This document shows positions 22,197-31,576 of a stretch of 64,000 nucleotides of DNA, piece after piece. Within the stretch, counting starts at the first letter, position 1. Each line of letters begins with the position of its first letter. The translations under genes were made by a program, and so were the position numbers. The notes under the pieces are model-generated. The model ran no database searches. It saw nothing but the letters and a program-made list of their open reading frames with translations, and was not told the origin of the DNA. The DNA is from Thalassia testudinum (taxonomy: Eukaryota; Streptophyta; Magnoliopsida; Alismatales; Hydrocharitaceae): contig JAZHRO010000013.1 in the NCBI GenBank assembly GCA_037157565.1, positions 115,954,001 through 116,018,000 on the forward strand, given 5' to 3'.

Positions 22197-23640
22197 ATGT
22201 ATCCTTCCACATCTTACATGCATTTCCCATCCTACCCTCCTACCAACACTTATCCCCAAGATGATTACTATCCCAACTTGACTTATGACTACTCATCTCC
22301 TAGCCGAGACAACTTTGATTGGGGATACGATACCGGACCTCAATGTCTAGGGCCTAACCTTGGATAACAAGACTATGATTACTATCCTTCCCAGAGCTAC
22401 AATGATTATAGATCTCCATCCTTTGATGATCAAACCAACCCGATCTACAATCAGGAAGGATATGATGATTATAACATCTACCCTCCCCAATATTCCACTG
22501 AGTATAGGTCACCTCCATTCTTTGAACAACCTAAGATGACCTACTATCAAGGAGGGACCCGAGAACCTCAATATCTTGACTCCCCTAGAATAAATCCAAA
22601 CCCACCCAACCCTAAACCGAATCATTCAGTTCAAGTAAACCAGGTCCAAGACAGGGTGTTGGCTAACTTGAGGATCACCAAACAATCTTTAGAAGTTCAG
22701 CCAACACCATACACTGAGGCATTGGAACCTATGATCAAAATGATTGATGAGCTTAATAGCTCTTTATTGAATTTTCTCCAAGATGTTAGAGACAGGTGAG
22801 TTTCTACTTGTGAAATTGTCACGATTGAGGATGAAATTTGTGTTTACCCTAGTTCAATCTTGGAATGATTCTAAAGATGAACCTCCTTCAGGAAAGCCAA
22901 TGTCTGAACCCACTCAGGCATCTGTTGGGGGGGATACATTTTTTGAGACTGGGATGACCAGGTTGGGGTAGAGCAACCCATTGAGGATGAACCAATTGAT
23001 TCACCAGAGATCCTCGAGCCAGGGAACAAATAAAAATGTCTCCTTGGATCATGAAATGACATATGATTTTGAGACATATATAAATGCGGATCAAGAATTC
23101 TTTGACTCTAAGGGTGAAGAATCTCTTAGTGAAGTCTCACTTGAGCATAAGGAAGATGATTTTAGTGAGACAAATGGGCCTGAGGAATCTGATGAACCAT
23201 TTGACAACCCGATAATAGAGGAATTTGATTCAGTTGGGGTTAACTTGGAGGATCCGAACCCTGATGATTCAATTAGTGACCCCATTCCTCATCCGCACCT
23301 CGAAGAGCTAACTTTTGAAATCATTATGCCCAAGTCAATCCTGATTCAACCAAAATTGTTGGACTTGGGTATTTTAGATGGGGTGTACAATGATCTTGAG
23401 GTCCCAGAAACCTTGATCTTGGAGGATAAGAAATTGGAAATAAAAATCTTGGAAGCTACTTTTGAGGGAACTACTATTTTGGATCTAAGGGTTCCTATTG
23501 ACCTGAAATCACCTACTTTCTACCAGGACCCTTATGATATCTTTCACGTGCAACCCAAGCTCAAAATCATTGATTATCTTTTTGAGCTAAAATCTAAAAG
23601 GACATCTAAACCTATTGAACCATCTCTACCCATTGTCTGA
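22197..23640 (+). pseudogene. E3 Tyr/Pro-rich and acidic non-Gag protein
   Basis: The start Met at 22197 (MYPSTSYMHF) is shared with E2. Residues up to about 200 are very rich in Tyr, Pro, Asp and Asn, with repeated YDYYP/YNDY-like patches and one TAA near 22365. This frame ends at 22799. After a frameshift the acidic part runs 22981-23640 (DFETYINADQEFFDSKGEES..., then KSPTFYQDPYDIF) and closely matches E2. No zinc knuckle, protease, RT, RNase H or integrase. It is not a family I recognise. Its place after the leader motif and before the internal box is the place of gag-pol in E6, so a substitute or accessory particle protein is possible but unproven. Confidence 0.65.
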
Positions 23641-25165
23641 CACTATGGTCTTGGTTGCATACTACAAAACCACAGGCCCAACCCCGTAAGCTCAACAATC
23701 TTCGGTTCTGGCTAACTTTCATCCAGAACCTGAGAACCACTCAACCTTAGGGCATGGGTCTGCACCATAATCTAGTCCACATCTATGGACATCTTTTTTT
23801 AGGTTCCAAAATCAATCTTATTCTAATTTTGACCTGCACTTCTAAACTTTTAATGTCTTCCTTACTTGTGAACTGTGCCTAGCTGAAGGTAATAAATTAA
23901 GCACGTGTGTATATTCCACGTTCTCTACGGAGCTAACCAGATTGTCATGAAATTCAGGTGATATTCTGTTATTCTTCCCTTTTCATGTCTTCGTTTTTAC
24001 AATGAGGACATTGCATCATTTAGGCATGGGGGTGGAAACTTAATCCTGAAATTATTTCGTTAGCTTTGTAGAATTTCTTTTATTTTCTTTAAAAAAAATT
24101 GAAAATTCAAAAAATAAAAAGGAATTAGGAGAAGAGAACTTAGGCTTTTGGAAGTTATTAACTTTAGGAAATGATACGATAGGACCTGAACACATAAACT
24201 CTTCAGGTCTTCAGGCTTAATTAGCTCGGGTGTCCACTCGAATGTGGACTTAGTCTCGAGCCTCGCCAAGTAATTTTACTGTAATTTGGTGAATAAATTG
24301 GGATGATAAGTACGCGACTTATCAACCCGCCCTCTAATTTGAGGGGATTTTAAGTCTAAGCATCTACACACTATTTGCATTGACTCACTTTCCGACGATT
24401 TTCACGGAAATTAGGTAGCTAATGAACTGTCTAGGATAATATGGCTGGCAAGTTGCCATGGGTAACAGCCCATTGGCCGGTTGTCCAGAGCCTAGCTACA
24501 TGACCATACTCATTCTACTACTTTTAGGTAAATCTTAGATCAGGGAGGCCACCTACTTAGAAAAAAAGAGAAAAGAGAAATACTTAGAATAGAAAGAAAA
24601 AAAGAAAAAGAATAGAAAAAGGAGAAAATTAAAAATAAAACCACACTTCACCACATGAGTATGGCTGGCAAGCTACCATGGATAACAGCCCATTGGCCAG
24701 TTGTCCAGAGCTCAACTCACAAAAATGCACAAATATAATTCCCAAAACACTTAGGGAAGAAGCGGGGAAGTAGAATAAATCAAGGAGATATACACTGGGT
24801 TCACCCTTGTGTTGACCCCATAAAAAATAAAGTATAGAGAAAGCTACCGTTCAAAAAGATAAACCTTTAGGAAGAAACTCTTAATGTCATCTGGGGTCGT
24901 AGAAACCCAAAGTCCATTTTAACAGCTGCCTAGTGAGTCTTTCACTCTTTTCACTAGATGCATAGCACATAGAGTCCTTTTCGAGTCTTGGGTGGGTCAG
25001 GTAGTTATAAAAAGTTATCCCGAAACTCTCAAACTCCAAAAGTCCAAAAAAAAATAGAAAAGAAGAAAAACAAAAAAATGTATCTTCCCTTTTCAAATAA
25101 GGTGAGGACTTGGGTGGTTTACATTCTGGCAGAAACCTGGGTATTGTTGAGTCTTCATAGTGTAG
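23641..25165 (+). other. E3 3' non-coding module (type II)
   Basis: Two copies of the type II motif (GGCTGGCAAGTTGCCATGGG core) lie at 24441-24490 and 24661-24710, 220 bp apart, flanking a purine-rich tract at 24560-24640. The module resumes after E5 at 35745-35830. Confidence 0.75.
23998..24035 (+). other. E3 internal hairpin-GGCATGGGGG box
   Basis: ACAATG-AGGA-CATTGC is followed by ATCATTTAGGCATGGGGGTG. Confidence 0.78.
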
Positions 25166-25170
25166 GACCT
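25166..25170. repeat. Target-site duplication GACCT of E5
   Basis: GACCT at 25166-25170 recurs at 35740-35744. Removing E5 restores a stretch that aligns with the E2 3' module. Confidence 0.88.
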
Positions 25171-25621
25171 TGATAGCGATTTCACACGGTTTGTTAAATA
25201 CGTCGTTGTAACACGCAAAATCGATCAACTCTTAAATTTATATTCCTAGATAGGGGAGTATCTAGGGTTGTCCAAGGAGGCCAAATGTTTGCAAAATTGA
25301 CTCTTGCTTGGAATACAAATCTCAACTTTCTTTTTGGTATTTTCCAATATATCATTTTTTTTTGTTTTAAATTAAGACAACATGCGAAATGGTGGCAGGA
25401 AGGTGATTTACACTTCAAATTCAAATACTACTTCCAAGTGGCAAGTAGAACCTCTCCCTAAGCTCACTCTAGGCAAGTGGGGGCCTAGAATAATTAGGGA
25501 GAGGGAGTGAAGAATGCTAAAAACAAAGCAAGTAGAAATGCAAATGAGAAATTGCAAAGAAGGTAATCTAGATTAATGAAAAGTGTTTTACAAAAAAAAA
25601 ACCTAGTAGAGGAATGCCTCT

Positions 25622-26207
25622 ACTACTAGAAAAATTAAAATAAAGAAAAGCAAACACAAATCCTCTAGATAGATGGTGAAGAAGAGGGCTTCTTGCTCCA
25701 AGGTTGGTAGCTCCCAAGCTTGAAAAGAATCCTTCAACTCCTTCCTTACTGTGCTCCGCCAAGGTGATGTCCTCCAAGGCAAGCCCTAAGGGGGCGTGTG
25801 ATGAGAACCTCATCATGAGCCATAACTAGCTCATTTTGACCTAATACAAAGGATAAAAGCTCCTACTTAACTCAAGGAAAAGCTTAACTCAGAGAATTCT
25901 GAGTTTAAGAAGAAACTACTAGAAAAATTAAAATAAAGAAAAGCAAACACAAATCCTCTAGATAGATGGTGAAGAAGAGGGCTTCTTGCTCCAAGGTTGG
26001 TAGCTCCCAAGCTTGAAAAGAATCCTTCAACTCCTTCCTTACTGTGCTCCGCCAAGGTGATGTCCTCCAAGGCAAGCCCTAAGGGGGTGTGTGATGAGAA
26101 CCTCATCATGAGCCATAACTAGCTCATTTTGACCTAATACAAAGGATAAAAGCTCCTACTTAACTCAAGGAAAGGCTTAACTCAGAGAATTCTGAGTTTA
26201 AGAAGAA
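25622..26207 (+). repeat. 293-bp tandem duplication across the E5/E4 junction
   Basis: 25622-25914 and 25915-26207 are nearly identical. Each has 177 bp of E5 followed by the first 116 bp of the E4 LTR. The duplication therefore arose after E4 inserted. Confidence 0.93.
25794..25798. repeat. Possible imperfect target-site duplication of E4
   Basis: GCGTG before the first E4 start (GTGTG before the second) and GCTTG after 34406 differ at one base. This is plausible but not proven. Confidence 0.45.
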
Positions 26208-27020
26208 AACAAGTCATAAGGGGTAAAAATGCAATTTTACCAGTATAATCTGCATACAGGTCCAAACATAGGTCAAACAAACCGAATAAGAAGGAAAGTG
26301 GGATGATCTGATAAGGGCTACAGCAATTCCAAGGAACTAAATGATAATCTGTAACCTTAAAACAAACCCACTTCAATTCACAAGGTTTGAGGCAAAGTAA
26401 AAATAGAATAAACCCTCTAAAATTCATAGAAAAATAATCTCTAGGGTTTAGAACCTTCAATTTGGCCTTAGGAACCCATTTTGACCTACATTGAGAACCA
26501 TGCCCAATTAATAACTTAATTTGGATTTTTACGTAAATTGATCGGTCAAGCAAGGTTTAATATAGAAATAAAATTCACCATCAGATTCCTTAGGTCCTAA
26601 TTCGTCATGTATAAAAACTTAAGCCTAAGAAGAAACCTTCTTGACCAACTTTACACTTTGGTCCTCATATATTTACTTTTTGGCCCTCAACTTTTGAACC
26701 CTCGCATTTTGGCCCCTAACTCTTCTTCGTTCTTTGCGTTCAGGTCCCTCCTGCAAAACCTGACCAGCACCACGCTCCGGCGACCTTGCGCGGAGCATGG
26801 CGCCGCGCAGGGTAAGGGGGAGGGTCTGGCAAGTCAACCGGGGGTGCCCTGCGTCGTCAGCCGTCACAGGAACACCCCCTGGTCGCTGCAACCCACCATA
26901 CCGGCCGTGCGAACGCACGGACGGTATGGGTCTCCATCTCCGGCGTCCTCCGGCGAGGGAGACACGTCGTCTCCCTCCGCCCTCCTCTCTGGTTCGGCCC
27001 CTATAAATACCCCCGTCGCA
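26092..27020 (+). repeat. E4 5' LTR, truncated
   Basis: It aligns with 31577-32507 of the 3' LTR and stops after CCCCGTCGCA at 27020. TATA box TATAAATAC at 27003-27011. Confidence 0.92.
27003..27011 (+). promoter_or_regulatory. E4 LTR TATA box, 5' copy
   Basis: TATAAATAC lies in GC-rich surroundings and is repeated in the 3' LTR near 32490-32498. In this copy it sits only 10-18 bp before the deletion, now directly in front of pol. Confidence 0.7.
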
Positions 27021-30018
27021 AACAGAGGAGTCGAATCCAGACATACACAACCCAGTAACTCCTACCCTTGAACCTCACATCTACACTGAACCACCCGCTG
27101 CTACTAATAACCCTATCCTCGAGTTAAAGCCTCTTCCTGCTCACTTGAAATACATCTTTTTGGGTTCTAATCAGACCCTTCCTGTAATTATCAATTCCAA
27201 CCTCAGTCCTGAACAGGAATCCCGTCTGATTGTTGTCCTCCAGCAACATCGCAGAGCCATCGGAGGGACTCTCGATGATTTGACTGGAATAAGTCCCTCT
27301 TATTGTACTCATCATATCTATTCAGAAGAGGGCACACGACCTTCTCGTGAAATGCAGAGACGCTTAAACCCCAATCTGCAGGAGGTCGTGAAAAAGAAGA
27401 TCATCAAGTGGTTAGATGCCGGAATCATCTACCCGATCTCCGATAGTCGTTGGGTGAGCCCAATTCAGGTCGTGCCCAAGAAGGCAGGACTCACCACTAT
27501 AACGACTGAGACCGGAGAAATCATTCCTACCCGATTAGCCAACTCGTGGAGAGTCTGTATAGATTACCGCCGACTTAATTCCTCCACGAAGAAGGATCAT
27601 TTCCCACTACCCTTCATTGATCAAATTCTTGAAAAACTTGCGGGAAATAGGTTCTTCTGCTTTCTTGACGGGTACTCCGGTTATAACCAAGTGGCAATCC
27701 ATCCTGAGGACCAAGAAAAGACCACGTTCACCTGCCCCTTCGAAACATATGCTTTCCGAAGGATGCCTTTCGGTCTTTGCAATGCACCCGCTACTTTTCA
27801 GCGATGCATGCTTGCCATATTCTCAGATATGGTAGGTGATTATCTGGAAGTCTTCATGGATGACTTTTCAGTTTTCGGAGCATCATTCGACGATTGCCTC
27901 CAACACTTGGTCCAGATACTCAGGCGGTGAATCGATGTGAATTTGGTTCTTTCCTGGGAAAAGAGCCATTTCATGGTGCCTGAGGGAATTGTCCTGGGAC
28001 ACTCAATTTCGGAAAAAGGCATCCAGGTGGATCGAGCTAAGGTTGATCTGATTTCTCACCTTCCCGTACCTAGCTCGATCAGAGGCATCCGTTCCTTTTT
28101 AGGGCACATCGGTTTTTACCGCCGTTTCATTCCAGATTTCTCGAAAATCGCGCACCCCTTGACTTCTCTTCTCTCCAAGGATGTACCATTCGAAATTTCC
28201 AAGGAATGCACTCAAGCATTTGAAATCCTGCGTGACCGAGTCACCCAAGCCCCGATCCTACAATCCCCTGATTGGTCTCAACCCTTTGAGATCATGTGCG
28301 ATGCATCCGACTTCGCTGTAGGAGCGGTTTTGGGGCAGAAAATTGATGGGAAACCTGTGGTCATTTACTACGCCAGCAAAACACTCGATGAGGCTCAGCG
28401 TAACTATACGGTTACTGAGAAAGAGCTGCTAGCTGTAGTATTTGCCCTAGAAAAATTCAGATCGTACCTTCTGGGTTCCCGTGTCATCATATACTCGGAT
28501 CACACAGCTGTGAGGCATCTCCTTGCAAAGAAGGACGCGAAACCTCGATTAATCCGATGGATCTTGCTGTTGCAAGAATTCGATCTTGAGATTCGCGACA
28601 AAGAGGGAAAGCAAAATGTGGTAGCTGATCACTTGTCCCGTCTTCCTTCTGAAATAATTGACCCTTCCGGACCCATCACTGAGCATTTTCCCGATGAGCA
28701 CCTGCTGACTATCGGTACTAGCCTTCCATGGTTTGCTAATGTAGTAAATTACTTGGCATCTCATCAGATCCCGTCCGATTGGCCGAAGGCCAAGAAGGAC
28801 AAATTACGCTCCGATGCCAAGTATTACATTTGGGAAGACACGTACCTCTTCCGCATAGGTGCTGATCAGATCATTCGGAGATGTGTCCCGGAAGAGGAAA
28901 TCAGCAATGTCCTCTCTTTCTGCCATGACCAGGCATGCGGTGGCCATTTCGCCGGGAATAAAATCGCATCAAAAGTCCTCCAGTGCGGCTTTTATTGGCC
29001 CACACTGTTCAAAGACGCGTACAGTCACTGCAAGGCATGCAGTCGTTGCCAGACTTTGGGCAACATGAGCCATCGCGACATGATGCCTATGCAACCGATT
29101 CTAGTATGCGAAATCTTTGATGTTTGGGGGATTAATTTTATGGGCCCCTTTCCTATTTCGGATGGTTTCGGATACATTCTGTTGGCGGTGGACTACGTGT
29201 CCAAATGGATCGAAGCCATACCGACCCGAACCTGTGATCACAAAGTCGTTCTCAAATTCATTCATCAAAACATTTTCTCAAGGTTCGGGATTCCCCGTGC
29301 TATTATCTCTGATGGGGGGACCCATTTTACAAATGCTCAGTTTAGATCACTGATGGCCAAATTTGGGGTGTCTCATCGAATCTCTACTCCTTACCACCCC
29401 CAAACAAATGGTCTAGCTGAGCTATCAAATCGGGAGATCAAGAAAATCCTGCAAGTCACTATTCGGCCTGATAGGAAAGACTGGTCGTCCCGACTTCTGG
29501 AAGCATTGTGGGCCTATAGGACCGTCCACAAGACCCAATTGGGCATGTCTCCCTTTAGACTGGTGTACGGAAAGGCATGCCACCTTCCCGTAGAACTGGA
29601 GCATAAAGCCTATTATGCAGTACGGAACTGTAATCTAGATCTTTCCAAGGCTGGAACCCACAGAAAACTCCAAATCAGCGAGATCGATGAATTACGCCTA
29701 GACGCGTACGAGAACTCGCGAATCTACAAGGAGCGGGTTAAAGCCTTCCACTACAAACACATCTCGAGAAAGATCTTTCATCCTGGTCAAAAGGTCCTAC
29801 ACTTTGATGCCCGACTCAAATTTTTCCCGGGAAAACTGAAGTCCAAGTGGGTCGGACCATATTTAGTCCGACAGGTTTTTGGAAATGGAGCTATCGAAAT
29901 CAGTCCGCTCAGCCACAATTCTGAACCTTTCATCGTGAATGGTCAGAGACTCAAGCCGTTCATTGATGTGACTTCTACTGACTTGGCTGAAGCATCTTAT
30001 ATCCTCCATTCCCCTTGA
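27021..30018 (+). pseudogene. pol: E4 pol: reverse transcriptase, RNase H, integrase
   Basis: One frame runs from 27021 to 30018, broken only by a TGA at 27928-27930. RT copies RNA into DNA: catalytic Asp in CFLDGYSGY (27667) and FMDD (27853-27864). RNase H begins at [14 protein letters not shown] (about 28298). Integrase shows the HHCC finger (H-x6-H, CKACSRC), ISDGG (Asp codon 29311) and Glu at 29419, with exactly 35 residues between them. The first catalytic Asp is Asn (GINFMGPF, AAT 29134-29136), so the integrase should be inactive. A GPY-like KWVGPYLV module follows. Protease and gag are absent because of the upstream deletion. Closest relative in the window: E6 pol. Confidence 0.93.
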
Positions 30019-30267
30019 GCTTATTGCGCCCAGCCGATGGCGTAAAACTCAACGCTTAACGGGAGGCAACCCGTCATTTTCCTAAAAATCCAAAACTTTT
30101 TTTCTGACACCTTTTTGCACTTAAGGTTCACCCTTGTAGACAGCCGACCCCACCTCAGATGCTTGCATCTGGGATTAGAAATCGTCCGCAAAATTCAACC
30201 CGACCCATTCACTCATCCAAATTTCTGTCTTAAGGAATGAACTAAGTTGAATAAAAATCCCCTAGGT

Positions 30268-30305
30268 TACAATGAGGACATTGCAAATCTTAGGCATGGG
30301 GGGGT
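30268..30305 (+). other. E4 internal hairpin-GGCATGGGGG box
   Basis: ACAATG-AGGA-CATTGC is followed by AAATCTTAGGCATGGGGGGG. Confidence 0.8.
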
Positions 30306-30989
30306 ATGAAAGTGCAAAACTTGTAAGAAAAGGTTTCAAACAAAAAATTCACATATGCCAAAAACACCGTAAAAATTAAAAATTTTCGAAAAAGAATGAG
30401 AGGAAAAGAGAAGGAAATTTTGTGAAGGAGGAGAAAAGAAACAAAATGAAAAAGGAGCACAAAATTATGAGAAAAAAGTGATAGTCATTAGTAAGGAACT
30501 AAGGAATTAAGCTAAGTTCTAGACCTCATTCAAGAAAATAACTGAAAAGTGCATAATGAGATTAGTAAGAACGCAAACCTTAGGCATTCTTGAATAGACT
30601 CTTAGTACCCATTAAGATCTGGACACTCCTCAAGAGGTTGAGGAAAATGAAAAGCTGAAGTATTAGGTCTAAGGTTTAGGGAGTATTTGGCCTCGTTAAC
30701 TAATTCTTGGTTTACGGGACTTAGTAACCTAAGCACCCTAACCTCACACACAGCCTGGTTCAGTAAGCGTAAAAATCAAAATCACACAGAAGCGTCGCAA
30801 AATTCTGAAAAGTACACCTAGAGTAGGAGCGGCCGATCAACACAAGTTGATTTGGACGAGTTCCCAGCGCGGAGAGGCGGGAAATCCCCTCGAAGATGCG
30901 TAACAAAATATCATCTCCTCGGTGCTTATCTCTTAGGATATTTACATATCCTACTAGGGGCATGTAAGCACTCTGCTGATTCAGATTCC

Positions 30990-31134
30990 ATGGATGGCAT
31001 TATCTCGAAGTGTCAATTGCCAGGGTCTGAATTCAACCACGGAACACCATGGATGGGATTATCTCGAAATCTCAATAGCCAGGGTTTCGGGGGTTGCCAT
31101 GGGCGGTGCTATCTCGAAGCATCGACTGCCAGGA
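30990..31134 (+). repeat. E4 triple ATCTCGAAG repeat
   Basis: Three units begin near 30990, 31049 and 31098. Each has TATCTCGAA and ends in ..TGCCAGG or AGCCAGG. Confidence 0.85.
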
Positions 31135-31538
31135 ACCCTTGAGGATTGATGATGGGAGCAAGGAATCTGATACAGACCGTGTTGAAAAGCCAATCCTAAG
31201 CTAGAATTAAAAAGAAAAAGAGAGAAAACTCTCCAAACAGAAAAACTTTCTATCTCTCTCTTATAAAACGCACTGCGAACTGAACCAGGGCTAAAATCAT
31301 TTCAAGCACGGGTGCTTTAACCACAAAGTCCAATAGACCCTAAGTTAGTTCTTGTGAGCCTTAAAAACCTTTGCTAAGAACCGAGGCTAAGGCTAGACAG
31401 ATTTGGATCTTGATTGGTACTAGAGTACCTTTTAGGCCTATGGTCAGCATTCTAACCTAATCTAAGCTCAAATGAAAAAGCACTTATCTGAAGCTATTAA
31501 GAACTTCATGGTCTAGAACGAGGGTTGAAACCTTAAGT

Positions 31539-31576
31539 TTTTGCTAAGGGACTAGCAAAAGCTAGGCATGGGGGTA
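31539..31576 (+). other. E4 terminal PPT with upstream hairpin
   Basis: TTTTGCTA (31539-31546) and TAGCAAAA (31553-31560) form the stem. GCTAGGCATGGGGGTA leads into the LTR. Confidence 0.82.

Larger units (their letters stand above)
30019..31538 (+). other. E4 3' non-coding module (type I)
   Basis: It contains the internal box 30268-30305, an A/G-rich tract at 30370-30480, a hairpin-like TTAGGATATTTACATATCC near 30933, and the triple ATCTCGAAG array. It aligns with the E1 3' module over several hundred bases although the LTRs of E1 and E4 differ. Confidence 0.8.

Noticed and set aside
26607..27071. Plus-strand 154-codon frame upstream of E4 pol, repeated at 32180-32794
   Set aside because: It lies in the LTR and runs across the deletion junction. 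There is no conserved protein.
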